NCBI RefSeq assembly: GCF_001905505.1
Contig: NZ_LIPG01000003.1
Coordinates: 1,426,001-1,490,000 of the forward strand
DNA length: 64,000 nucleotides
From: Streptomyces sp. CB02058
Lineage (GTDB): Bacteria > Actinomycetota > Actinomycetes > Streptomycetales > Streptomycetaceae
Direction: 5' to 3'
Part shown: positions 24,174 through 32,652 of the stretch, one piece after another
Position numbering within the stretch: position 1 is the stretch's first letter
Layout: every line of letters starts with the position of its first letter
Made by a program: the position numbers and the translations under genes
Notes under the pieces: model-generated
The model's database searches: none
The model's input: the letters and a program-made list of their open reading frames with translations, nothing else
What the model was told of the DNA's origin: nothing

Positions 24174-26063
24174 TCAGCCGTGGGTGACCTCCAGTGGCGT
24201 GAAACCGACGCGGGTCGTCGAGCCGTCGTCGGCCCAGCGCACCGCGACCGTCTCCCCGGCCACGTCCACCGCGCTCACGGCATCGGCGAGCGGCCCGGCC
24301 TCCGGCTCACCGGTGAGCGAGGCCAGCGCCACCAGCACCTCGGTACCCTCCACCTCCGCGCCCAGCCGGGGCAGCACCGCCCACCGTGTGAACGCCGTGC
24401 CCTGCGGAGCCCGTACCTCCTCCTGCTCCGCCCAGCCGTGCAGCCCGTGCAGCGTGGAACGCACCGGGCCCCCGGGCTCCGTCGCCCAGCCCGTCTCCTC
24501 GGCCCGGGCACCGGCGGGGGCGCCCAGGACGCGGTGCACCCGCAGCTCGTACCGGCCCCGTACGACCGTCACGCTCTCCACCCGCAGGCCCGGCCAGGTC
24601 GGCGGGCCCCCGGGGAAGACCGGGGTGTGCCAGGACGCCGCCCAGCCCCAGCCGTCGCCGTGCCCCGCACCCAGCGGGTGGATGCGGACCCGGCTGCTGC
24701 GGGAGCCCGCGACCCGCACCGAGAGGTGGTTGTCCGCGGTGTTCGCGGCGGACGTCGGGCCGGTGGCCGTCGAGTACGCGAGGCGCGCGTACAGCGGATC
24801 GGAGATGTCCGCCGTCTCGCCCTCGTGGGGCCGGACATGGTCGCTGCCGTGGTTGTGCAGCCTCACGATGCCGTCCGCCCGGGTCGACTGCACCAGCAGC
24901 CCCGGCGACGGAACGGCCAGCACCCGGTCGGGGCCCTCGCTCGGGGCGGGTTCCTCGGTCGCCGTCCACAGCGGATGCTCCGAGGGGGCCAGCAGCGCGA
25001 CGAAGGCCTTCGACGCCCAGTACGGCGACGACGGCCCGGAGTACACCTGGAGCGTCGCGTCGTGCGGACCGTGCCAGCCGAGACTCAGCAGGCCGTCCTC
25101 CCCGGCCGAACCGCGCTCCAGGAAGTAGCGCAGGGAGCCGCTGACCAGCCGGCGCGAGACGCCCGGCGCCAGCGGGGTGTGCCCGGACACCGCGCCCATC
25201 CCGACCGCCGCGCCCGCCGCGAACCGGTAGGTCAGGGAGCGCCCGATGTGCATCGGGGCGCCGTCCGCCCCGAACATCAGCGAGAAGCTCTCCAGATGTT
25301 CGCGCAGCCGTGCCCCGTAGAGCGCGGACAGCTCCGCGTCGCCCGACAGATACGCGTCGAGCACGGGATACAGGTGCAGCGCCCAGCCGTTGTAGTGGTC
25401 GAAGGCGCGCCCGTCCCCGTCGGCGTACCAGCCCTCGCCGCGATACCAGACCTCCAGCAGGTCGAGCGCCCGCTGCCTGGCCCGGGCCGTCTCGGCGTCG
25501 CCCCGGCCGACCGACTCCAGGAAACCGGCGACGGAGAAGGGGAAGAGGTACCAGTTGTTGGGCGCGGGGGAGTGCCGCAGCGCGCCGCGCAGCCACTCCT
25601 CCGCCCGGTCCTGGGTGTCCGCGTCCAGCCGGTCCCACAGCCAGGGGCGGGTCAGCCGCAGCCCGATCGCCACCGAGGCGGACTCCACCATCGGCTGGCC
25701 GAAGACCGTGTGGTCACGGATCAGCGGCCAGGACTCGGCGTCGTCCCGCCCCGCCGTGCGCGTGCCCGCGCCGAGCCCGTCGGCGTACCGCTCCAGCCAG
25801 TTGTGGGGGTCCTTGCCCTCCGCGCCGGCGACGCGGAACGCCGCGGTGAGGAAGGTCCGGGCGTAGCCCTCCAGGCCGTCGGAGCGGACACCGGAGCGGG
25901 ACGGGCGCCCCGGCAGGTCGAGCAGGGCCCGGCCGGGGGTGGCCCACTTCCACGCGGCGTGGAGCAGTCCGTCGGCCGCCGCTTCCCAGTGGTCCCGGGT
26001 GTAACCGGTGAAGGGGCTCGACCCGCGGTCGTCGGCGGGGAGCCGGAAGGGGATGGAGGTCAT
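24174..26063 (-). CDS. DUF2264 domain-containing protein
   Basis: 629 residues, cytoplasmic, no signal peptide. The N-terminal DUF2264 domain (SGVRSDGLEGYARTFLTAAFRVAG, NNWYLFPFSVAGFLE, GDGRAFDHYNGWALHLYPVLDAYLSG) looks like an (alpha/alpha)n barrel; the C-terminal 250 residues are beta-rich (VRLHNHGSDHVRPHEGETADISDPLYARLAY). The layout resembles heparinase/alginate-lyase-like or unsaturated-glycan hydrolase proteins, but no activity is established for the family. It is the last gene of an ABC sugar importer operon, coupled (ATGA) to a hydroxyacid dehydrogenase, so it probably processes the imported oligosaccharide. Confidence 0.85.
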   Translation of the reverse strand: MTSIPFRLPADDRGSSPFTGYTRDHWEAAADGLLHAAWKWATPGRALLDLPGRPSRSGVRSDGLEGYARTFLTAAFRVAGAEGKDPHNWLERYADGLGAGTRTAGRDDAESWPLIRDHTVFGQPMVESASVAIGLRLTRPWLWDRLDADTQDRAEEWLRGALRHSPAPNNWYLFPFSVAGFLESVGRGDAETARARQRALDLLEVWYRGEGWYADGDGRAFDHYNGWALHLYPVLDAYLSGDAELSALYGARLREHLESFSLMFGADGAPMHIGRSLTYRFAAGAAVGMGAVSGHTPLAPGVSRRLVSGSLRYFLERGSAGEDGLLSLGWHGPHDATLQVYSGPSSPYWASKAFVALLAPSEHPLWTATEEPAPSEGPDRVLAVPSPGLLVQSTRADGIVRLHNHGSDHVRPHEGETADISDPLYARLAYSTATGPTSAANTADNHLSVRVAGSRSSRVRIHPLGAGHGDGWGWAASWHTPVFPGGPPTWPGLRVESVTVVRGRYELRVHRVLGAPAGARAEETGWATEPGGPVRSTLHGLHGWAEQEEVRAPQGTAFTRWAVLPRLGAEVEGTEVLVALASLTGEPEAGPLADAVSAVDVAGETVAVRWADDGSTTRVGFTPLEVTHG

Positions 26064-27088
26064 GCGAGGAATGCCAGCCTTTCGCGTCGTACGGGATGGG
26101 CGAAGCTGCCGCCCTCGGCCCAGCGGCGGACCTCACCGACGGCCAGATCGGCCAGCCGCCGCAGTTCGTTCCCCTGGGACCCCGCGAGGTGCGGGGTGAT
26201 GGTCGCGTTGCGGCAGTCCCACAACGGGTGGTCCGCCGGCAGTGGATCGGGGTCGGTGACGTCGAGCACCGCCCGGATGCGCTCCGCGCGCAGCACGTCG
26301 ACGAGGGCGTCCTGGTCGACGACCGGGCCCCGGGAGGTGTTGACGAGGACGGCGTCGGGCCGCATCGAGGTGAGCAGTTCACGGCTGACCAGCCCCGTCG
26401 TGGCGGGGAGCAGCGGTGTGTGGACGGTGACCACGTCGCTCTCGGCGAAGAGCCCGGCGAGAGTGACGGGGGTGACCCCGAGCGCGTCGGCCTCGGCATC
26501 CGTGACGTACGGGTCGTGGAGCAGCACCCGCAGGTCGTACGGGCGCAGCAGCTCGATCACCCGCCGGCCGATCAGGGAGGCGGACAGGATGCCCACCGTA
26601 CGGCGGTAGTTGCCCACGTCGGGCGGGGTGGCGAGCCAGGCGTCGCGGAGGCGCGTGGCACGGAAGTCGCGGGCCCGCTCCAGGACCCGTTTGCCGGACA
26701 GAAGGATCATCGCGACGGTGTACTCCGCGACCGGGAGCGCGTTGGCCGCGGCGGCGGACGACACCTCGATGCCCCGCTCCCAGCAGGCCTCGGTGACATG
26801 GCCGCGTACGGTGCCCGCCGTGTGCACGACGGCCCGCAGCGCGGGTGCGGCGGCCAGGACACCCGCGTGGACCGGCGGGCAGCCCCAGCCGGTGATCAGG
26901 ATCTCCGTGTCCGCGAGCGCGGCACGGGCGGCCGGAGTCGTGAAGTCGTCGATCGGGGGCAGCGGCGCGAGCGTGCACACCTCGGCCAGCGCTGCCAGGG
27001 AGTCCGGGGAGAGCACCGCGGCCGCGGCGTCGGCGCTCATGGCGAGCGCGGCGCGCGGCAGACGGTGGGCGGGGGGAGTGCTGGGCAT
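26060..27088 (-). CDS. D-2-hydroxyacid dehydrogenase family protein
   Basis: 342 residues. NAD-binding domain with a degenerate glycine motif (RTVGILSASLIGRRVIELL), catalytic Arg in LVNTSRGPVVDQDAL, and His in ITPHLAGSQGNEL; the usual catalytic Glu region reads LDVTDPDPLP, with Asp where Glu is normal. Active-site architecture is otherwise complete, so it may still reduce 2-keto acids or oxidise sugar acids. Fourth in the operon, 37 bases after the permease and overlapping the DUF2264 gene. Confidence 0.83.
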   Translation of the reverse strand: MPSTPPAHRLPRAALAMSADAAAAVLSPDSLAALAEVCTLAPLPPIDDFTTPAARAALADTEILITGWGCPPVHAGVLAAAPALRAVVHTAGTVRGHVTEACWERGIEVSSAAAANALPVAEYTVAMILLSGKRVLERARDFRATRLRDAWLATPPDVGNYRRTVGILSASLIGRRVIELLRPYDLRVLLHDPYVTDAEADALGVTPVTLAGLFAESDVVTVHTPLLPATTGLVSRELLTSMRPDAVLVNTSRGPVVDQDALVDVLRAERIRAVLDVTDPDPLPADHPLWDCRNATITPHLAGSQGNELRRLADLAVGEVRRWAEGGSFAHPVRRERLAFLA

Positions 27089-27125
27089 GGTTCTCCTGTG
27101 CTGTGGTCCGGGCGGGGCGGCACGG

Positions 27126-28001
27126 CTACTTGACGGCGCCCGCCGTCAGGCCGGACCGCCAGAAACGCTGGAGCATGGCGAAGGCGAGGATCAGGGGCAG
27201 CACCGCGAGCAGCGAGCCCATGATCACGGCGGGGTAGTACTCGGGGGAGACGGACGCGGCGCTGTTCCAGGAGTAGAGGCCGAGGCTGACGGGATAGAGG
27301 TCCTGGTCGGACAGCATGACCATGGGCAGGAAGAAGTTGTTCCAGATGGCGGTGAGCTGGAAGAGGAAGATGGTGACCAGCCCGGGCCCCAGCATCCGCA
27401 GCGCCACGCGGAAGTAGGCGGCGAGCTCGCCCGCGCCGTCCATCCGCGCCGCCTCCAGCACCTCGTCGGGCACGTATCCCTGGCTGAAGATCCGGCCGAG
27501 GTACACGCCGAAGGGGTTGAACAGGACAGGGATGAAGACCGCCCAGAAGGTATTGACCAGTCCGGCGCCCGACGCCATCAGATAGAGGGGCAGGGCGAGC
27601 ACCGTCTGAGGCACCATCACGGCGGCCAGCACCAGGCCGAACAGCTTCTCCTTGTGCGCGAAGCGGTACTTGTCGAAGGCGTAGCCGCACGCGATGCTCA
27701 CCAGCGCGCCGAGCGCCGCGCCGAGTACCGCGTACAGGAGGCTGTTGCCGTACCAGCGTCCGTACAGCCCGCCGTCCATGGCGAACAGGTCCTTCATGTT
27801 CTGCACGAAGGAGAAGTCGGTCAGGGACAGGAAGTTGCTGCTGAACAGGGCGTCCCTGTTCTTGGCCGACGCCAGCACCAGCCACAGCACGGGCAGCAGG
27901 GTGTACAGCACCGACACGAACACCACGAGGTTGACGACCGAGCGTCCGAGGAGCCGGGGCCGCAGGGGCGAGGCGGTGCGGGATACGGTCGACGCGCTCA
28001 T
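27126..28001 (-). CDS. Carbohydrate ABC transporter permease, MalG/UgpE type
   Basis: 291 residues, six membrane helices. EAA loop EVLEAARMDGAGELAAYFRVALRMLGPGL is diagnostic for CUT1 sugar importers. ATGA overlap with the partner permease upstream. Works with the lipoprotein at 29045; the ATPase is not encoded here, so a shared MsiK-type ATPase is expected, as known in Streptomyces. Confidence 0.93.
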   Translation of the reverse strand: MSASTVSRTASPLRPRLLGRSVVNLVVFVSVLYTLLPVLWLVLASAKNRDALFSSNFLSLTDFSFVQNMKDLFAMDGGLYGRWYGNSLLYAVLGAALGALVSIACGYAFDKYRFAHKEKLFGLVLAAVMVPQTVLALPLYLMASGAGLVNTFWAVFIPVLFNPFGVYLGRIFSQGYVPDEVLEAARMDGAGELAAYFRVALRMLGPGLVTIFLFQLTAIWNNFFLPMVMLSDQDLYPVSLGLYSWNSAASVSPEYYPAVIMGSLLAVLPLILAFAMLQRFWRSGLTAGAVK

Positions 28002-28999
28002 CGGGCGCCCTCCTCGGCAGCGTTGGCGCGGTTGGTCCAGCGGGTGACGCCGTAGGAGAGGGCGATCGTGCAGATGAGCAGGATGACCGAGGCGGCTGCC
28101 GCGAGACCGTAGTTGTTACGGGTGAAGGCGGCGTCGTAGATGTACATGCTGGGCGAGAAGCGCGAGTTGATCATGGGGGTCGACTGGCTGAGCAGCATCG
28201 GTTCCGTGAAGAGCTGGAGCGCGAAGATGAGCGTGAACATCGCGACCATCACGATCGACGAGCGGACCAGCGGGGCCTTGACCTGGAGCGCCGTGCGGAC
28301 CGGTCCGGCGCCGTCGACGACCGAGGCCTCGACGACCTCGCGGGGGACCGCCTGGAGGGCGGCGTAGAACACGACCATGTTGTAGCCGAGGTTGCTCCAC
28401 AGCGCGATGTTCACGATGGACGGGAGCACCATGTGCACCCCGAGGAAGTCGATGGTCAGATCGGCCTTGCCGAGCAGGTCGATGACCGGGCTGATGCCGG
28501 GGGTGTACAGATACAGCCAGATCAGGGCCGCGATGATGCCCGGTACGGCGTGCGGCAGGAACAGCGCGAGCTGGACGGTGCCCCGCAGGCGCACCACGCC
28601 GGAGTCCAGCAGCAGGGCGAGCACGAGGGCGCCGATCACCATGAGCGGGATGTAGACCAGGCAGTACAGGGCGACGACCCCGAGACCTCCGAGGAAGGTC
28701 GGGTCGGCCAGCACGGCGGTGTAGTTGCGGAACCCCGCGAACACCGTGCGCTCCGGGCCGAAGCCGAGCCCGGGCTGGTCGTCGCTGAAGAAGCTCAGGT
28801 AGACGGCGGTGGCGACCGGGATCAGGAAGACGGTCACCAGAAGGACGAAGAACGGCGTCATCAGGACACCGCAGGCGCCGAGTTCACGCCGGCGGGCGGA
28901 CCTGCGGCCCGACGACGGGGGCGCGGCGGCGGCCGGACTCTTCGGCGACGGCCGCGCGGGGGCGTCCGCCTCGACGGACACGGGGGTGGCGCTGGTCAT
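27998..28999 (-). CDS. Carbohydrate ABC transporter permease, MalF/UgpA type
   Basis: 333 residues with a Pro/Ser/Arg-rich N-terminal tail (about 35 residues), then six helices; EAA loop VVEASVVDGAGPVRTALQVKAPLVRSS. Pairs with the MalG-type protein to form the CUT1 channel. 45 bases downstream of the binding-protein gene on the minus strand. Confidence 0.93.
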   Translation of the reverse strand: MTSATPVSVEADAPARPSPKSPAAAAPPSSGRRSARRRELGACGVLMTPFFVLLVTVFLIPVATAVYLSFFSDDQPGLGFGPERTVFAGFRNYTAVLADPTFLGGLGVVALYCLVYIPLMVIGALVLALLLDSGVVRLRGTVQLALFLPHAVPGIIAALIWLYLYTPGISPVIDLLGKADLTIDFLGVHMVLPSIVNIALWSNLGYNMVVFYAALQAVPREVVEASVVDGAGPVRTALQVKAPLVRSSIVMVAMFTLIFALQLFTEPMLLSQSTPMINSRFSPSMYIYDAAFTRNNYGLAAAASVILLICTIALSYGVTRWTNRANAAEEGAR

Positions 29000-29044
29000 G
29001 CTGTCACCTGCCTCTCTCTGCTGGGAACGGATGCGGGACGCCGG

Positions 29045-30412
29045 TCATGTGGAGCGCTGCGTGGTGGCGAGGCCGAGCGCCCTGAGGTCGGGCATCGTGC
29101 CCTCCTGGGCCGCCCTGACGGCTCCGAGGATGGAGCCCTGGCCGCCGCTCGCCCGCGCCAGCCCGTCCTTCATGATCTTGCCGGTCGCCGTCATCCGGGG
29201 ACCCCAGACCCAGCCCGGACGGATCTTCTGGGCCTCCTGCTCGAAGAGGGTGTAGATGTCCTGCCCGCCGTAGTAGGCGCGGTCGAACGCCTCGCGGCCC
29301 ACCTCGACCAGGCCGGGCGCGGCCGGGTACTGGCTGCTCGCCCCGCTGGAGAGCCGGGCCCGCAGCGCGTCCGGGTGCGAGACCTGCCACTCGATGAACT
29401 CCATCGCGGCCTCGGGGTTCGCGCTGTCCTTGGTGACCGCGAAGGTCGAGCCGCCGTGGGTCCCGACACCGGGATCGGCCGTGTCCCACTGGGGGAGCGG
29501 CGCGAGCGCCCACCGGCCCTTCTGGGCCGGCCGTGCCTTCATCTGGGCGCCCGCGTCCCAGGCGCCGCTGAGCCTGCTGAGTACCAGTCCGTTGCCGATC
29601 TGGACATCGCTGTGCCGGCTCTCCACCGCGTTCATGAAGACCAGGTCCTGGTCGGTGAGCCGCTGCCAGTACGCGGAGACACGACGGGTCGGCGCGTCGG
29701 CGAGCGAGACGTTCCAGGCTCCGCCCGAGGTGTCGAACCACTGCGCGCCCGCCTGCCACGCGAACGCGGCGAGATGGGTGTCGCCGTCCGTGGGGAAGAG
29801 CGCCATCCTGCGCTCACCGCTCCTGCGGTGAACGGACTTCGCCGCCTCCTCGAAGTCCTCCCAGGTGCGCGGGACGGTGAGGCCGTACCGCTCGAAGAGG
29901 TCGGTGCGGTAGTGCAGCACCATGGGCTCTATGTCGAGCGGGACGCTGAACACACGCTTCTCGAACGTGGTCAGCCCCAGCGCCTGCGGCAGCAGCTTGG
30001 CCCGCAGCCCTTCGCTCACCAGGTCCGTGATGTCCCGGCAGACCCCGTCGATCGCGAAGCCCGGGACCTGCGGGTACTCGATGGTCGCGATGTCCGGGGC
30101 GTTGCCGGCCCTGGCCGCGTTGCTGAGCTTGGCGTAACCGCCCTGGGCCCCCGAGGGGACCTGCTGGAAATCGACCTGAAGAGTGTCGTGCCCGCGGTTG
30201 AACGCGTCCACGACCTCCTGACTGCCCCGCAGGGCGGACCAGAACGTGATCCGCGTCTTCCTGCCGGTCCTGCTGCTTACGGCCTTGCCGGTACTGCTCG
30301 TACCGCCCGATCGTGTGTCTCCGCCACCTCCCTGGCAGGCACTGAGCGCGCCTGCCAGGGGAAGTGCGGCGATCGTGGCGAGCACGGATCGACGGCTCTG
30401 TCGACCAGGCAT
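29045..30412 (-). CDS. Extracellular sugar-binding lipoprotein (ABC importer)
   Basis: 455 residues. Lipoprotein signal MPGRQSRRSVLATIAALPLAGALSAC with Cys26 as the lipidation site; the RR near residue 7-8 could allow Tat export. Family SBP_bac_1 features: ITFWSALRGSQEVVDAFN, FEKRVFSVPLDIEPMVLHYRTDLFERYGL and KGRWALAPLPQWDTADPGVGTHGGSTFAVTKDS. Captures the oligosaccharide for the two permeases. First structural gene, with ribosome site GGGAGG and the regulatory region 30449-30511. Confidence 0.92.
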   Translation of the reverse strand: MPGRQSRRSVLATIAALPLAGALSACQGGGGDTRSGGTSSTGKAVSSRTGRKTRITFWSALRGSQEVVDAFNRGHDTLQVDFQQVPSGAQGGYAKLSNAARAGNAPDIATIEYPQVPGFAIDGVCRDITDLVSEGLRAKLLPQALGLTTFEKRVFSVPLDIEPMVLHYRTDLFERYGLTVPRTWEDFEEAAKSVHRRSGERRMALFPTDGDTHLAAFAWQAGAQWFDTSGGAWNVSLADAPTRRVSAYWQRLTDQDLVFMNAVESRHSDVQIGNGLVLSRLSGAWDAGAQMKARPAQKGRWALAPLPQWDTADPGVGTHGGSTFAVTKDSANPEAAMEFIEWQVSHPDALRARLSSGASSQYPAAPGLVEVGREAFDRAYYGGQDIYTLFEQEAQKIRPGWVWGPRMTATGKIMKDGLARASGGQGSILGAVRAAQEGTMPDLRALGLATTQRST

Positions 30413-30448
30413 GTGCGCCTCCCGCGGCTCCTGATTCGAGACACGGGA

Positions 30449-30511
30449 ATACTGATCGCCTGATCGATAGCGGTCAATAGATCGATCAAAAGAAGATTGA
30501 AGTGTTCAATC
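30449..30511 (-). promoter_or_regulatory. Sugar operon promoter with two palindromic operators
   Basis: On the minus strand TTGACC (30477-30472) and CAGTAT (30454-30449) are spaced 17 bases, a good -35/-10 pair. TGATCGAT (30461-30468) and ATCGATCA (30481-30488) form an inverted repeat around the -35; GATTGAA-GTG-TTCAATC (30495-30511) is a perfect 7-3-7 palindrome immediately upstream. A third ATCGATCA is at 30509-30516, running into the regulator's stop. Confidence 0.75.
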
Positions 30512-30513
30512 GA

Positions 30514-31659
30514 TCAGATTGTCGAGGGGGCGTCCGCCGCGTCCGCCGTGCCGGGCAACGCACGGGTCGACCCCCGCACTTCGAGGCCGGGCAACAGCTC
30601 CATCCGGCGCACCGGACCGGTCGCGCCCGCCGGGTGCGCCAGCCGGTGCAGCAGCAGTTCGGCCGCAGCCCTGCCGATCTCGCCCCTCGGCGGGGCCACC
30701 GCGGTGAGCGAGGTGCTGCCCAGGGCCGCGACGACGTCGTCGTAGGCCACCACCGAGCAGTCCCGGGGCACCCGGAGCCCGTTCTCCGCGAGCTTCTGGA
30801 CCAGCATCAGGGCGTCCTCGTCGCCGTGCAGGACCGCGCCCGTGGAACCCCGCTCGCGCAGCAGTGCCGCGAGGTCCGGCGCCTCCTCGCGGCTGCCGGG
30901 CTCCCCGGGGCCCGCGGTCGGTGAACTGAGCACCACCGCCCAGTCCTCCACCTCGGGCCGCGCCGCCGCGATGTCGGCGAACGCCGCCCGGATGGCGCGT
31001 GCGGTCGGGCTGTCGTTCCTGGCGGCCAGCACGATCCTCCGGTGGCCGAGCGAGACCAGGTGGTCCACGGCCAGATGGATGCCGTACCAGTGGTCCGAGC
31101 ACACCGAGTCCACGGCGTGCAGCGCGCTGCCGCGCCGGGCCCGCCGCTCCATCAGCACGGTCGGCACCCCCACCTCGGAGAGCCAGCCGTAGTCCGCCTC
31201 CTCGCCGGCGGCACTGCGCCACCGGGGCGCGATCAGCAGCCCGCGCACCCCGTCGGCCAGGGCTCGTTCCACCTGCGGCCGTTCGGCGCTGGCCATCTGC
31301 GGCGCGATGCGCAGCGTGATGCGCTCGCCCGCCTCCTCCAGGGCCGTCCGGGCGCCGTGCAGGGTCTCGTACAGATAGGAATGGCGCTCCGGGACCACCA
31401 AGGCGATCGCCCCGCCCTCCGGTGCGGGTCCACCGCTCCGGGGCACCGGCACCGCTGCCGGGCGCTCGATGCCGCCCATCGGACGCACCGTCCCGTGGCC
31501 GCGCCGCAGCATCCCCGCCCTGGCCAGCTCCTCGACGTCCCGCCGGAGCGTGACCGGCGACACGTCCAGTTCATCGGCGAGCGAGCTCACCTTGACGGCG
31601 CCGCGCGCGTGCACCACCGAAAGGATGCGCTTGCGCCTCTGCTCAACCGGCTCCCGCAT
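30514..31659 (-). CDS. Transcriptional regulator, DeoR-type HTH fused to LacI-type sugar-sensing domain
   Basis: 381 residues. N-terminal winged HTH of DeoR type at about 9-55 (RKRILSVVHARGAVKVSSLADELDVSPVTLRRDVEELARAGM), then a LacI/GalR periplasmic-binding-like domain (ALVVPERHSYLYETLHGART, GLLIAPRWRS, VDHLVSLGHRRIVLAARND, DCSVVAYDDVVAALGSTSLTAVAPPRGEIGRAAAELL). Ligand is likely the sugar imported by the adjacent operon. Candidate operators are the palindromes at 30461-30511 and, for autoregulation, 31696-31707. Confidence 0.88.
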   Translation of the reverse strand: MREPVEQRRKRILSVVHARGAVKVSSLADELDVSPVTLRRDVEELARAGMLRRGHGTVRPMGGIERPAAVPVPRSGGPAPEGGAIALVVPERHSYLYETLHGARTALEEAGERITLRIAPQMASAERPQVERALADGVRGLLIAPRWRSAAGEEADYGWLSEVGVPTVLMERRARRGSALHAVDSVCSDHWYGIHLAVDHLVSLGHRRIVLAARNDSPTARAIRAAFADIAAARPEVEDWAVVLSSPTAGPGEPGSREEAPDLAALLRERGSTGAVLHGDEDALMLVQKLAENGLRVPRDCSVVAYDDVVAALGSTSLTAVAPPRGEIGRAAAELLLHRLAHPAGATGPVRRMELLPGLEVRGSTRALPGTADAADAPSTI

Positions 31660-31695
31660 GCTGGCCCCCTTGCCTACCGCTGTGCCGTGTTCGTT

Positions 31696-31707
31696 TGAAC
31701 GTTTTCA
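31696..31707. promoter_or_regulatory. Candidate autoregulatory operator TGAACGTTTTCA
   Basis: TGAA-CGTT-TTCA is a LacI-style palindrome 37 bases before the regulator start; its TGAA/TTCA halves echo the palindrome at 30495-30511, though the centre is one base longer. Confidence 0.5.
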
Positions 31708-31805
31708 TGAGCGATCGCAGCATAGCCAGCGGAACGCCTTCCGGCGGGTCCGGGGACGGAACGATGATCCGCCGAAAGGAAGATGTGTCTACCATCTGAT
31801 CCGGC

Positions 31806-32573
31806 ATGGACACCATCACACTCTGGCAACTGGCCGCACTCGCGGCGGCATCCACCCTCGTCGGCTTCTCCAAGACGGCGGTCAGCGGTGCCAATACGAT
31901 CAGCCTCGCGGTCTTCGCGGCCGTCCTCCCGGCCCGCGAATCCACCGGAGTGCTGCTCCCGATCCTGATCGCGGGCGACATCCTCGCCGTGCTGGTCTAC
32001 CGCCGCCACGCGCACTGGCCGACCCTGCTGCGGCTCTTCCCCGCCGTTGCGGTGGGCGTGGTGGCGGGCACGTTCTTCATGATGTGGGCCGGCGACGACG
32101 CCGTACGCACCTCGATCGGCGCGATCCTGCTCTTCATGGCGGGCGTCACCGTCTGGCGCAGACGCACCGGCTCCCACCCGCCACCGGAGGAGGACGGCAC
32201 GGACACGTCCACGCGCGGAGGGCGGATCAAGGCGCGTTCGTACGGGGTGCTGGGCGGATTCACCACCATGGTCGCCAATGCGGGCGGCCCCGTGATGTCG
32301 CTCTACCTGCTGTCGGCGGGCTTCCGGAAGCTGGGCTTCCTGGGGACCTCGGCGTGGTTCTTCCTGATCGTCAACACCTCGAAGGTGCCTTTCAGCGTCG
32401 GGCTCGGCCTCATCGACGCACAGTCGTTGCTGCTGGACGCCGCCCTGGTGCTGTTCGTCGTTCCGGGCGCCTGGATCGGCCGTGCCTGCGTCGGGCGGAT
32501 CAACCAGAAGATCTTCGACCGGATCGTGATCGGCGCCACCGTGCTGGGCGGCCTCCAACTGCTGTTGATCTGA
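31806..32573 (+). CDS. TauE/SafE family sulfite/anion exporter
   Basis: 255 residues, about eight membrane helices. Family signatures: WQLAALAAASTLVGFSKTAVSGANTISLAVFAAVLPARESTG in the first repeat and GVLGGFTTMVANAGGPVMSLYLLS in the second. TauE proteins export sulfite or sulfoacetate-type anions; substrate here unknown. The ATG at 31806 has no clear Shine-Dalgarno site, so translation may depend on the upstream AAAGGAAG-ATG frame (31783) or be leaderless-like. Divergent from the DeoR/LacI regulator. Confidence 0.87.
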   Translation: MDTITLWQLAALAAASTLVGFSKTAVSGANTISLAVFAAVLPARESTGVLLPILIAGDILAVLVYRRHAHWPTLLRLFPAVAVGVVAGTFFMMWAGDDAVRTSIGAILLFMAGVTVWRRRTGSHPPPEEDGTDTSTRGGRIKARSYGVLGGFTTMVANAGGPVMSLYLLSAGFRKLGFLGTSAWFFLIVNTSKVPFSVGLGLIDAQSLLLDAALVLFVVPGAWIGRACVGRINQKIFDRIVIGATVLGGLQLLLI

Positions 32574-32633
32574 AGGCCGCCCGGGGGTGGGGCTCCGTCC
32601 TCGTCGGGCCGGGGACGGGCCCCGCTTGTGTAG

Positions 32634-32648
32634 GGCCGGGTACCGGCC
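32634..32648. terminator. Possible convergent terminator
   Basis: GGCCGG-GTA-CCGGCC hairpin next to the APC permease stop; outer GAAGGCC/GGCCTTC (32572-32578, 32645-32651) offers an alternative larger fold. It lies between convergent genes ending at 32573 and 32653. Confidence 0.45.
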
Positions 32649-32652
32649 TTCC

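Noticed and set aside
24180..26609. 809-codon plus-strand open frame opposite DUF2264
   Set aside because: Arg/Gly/Pro-rich shadow of a real minus-strand gene; no motif.
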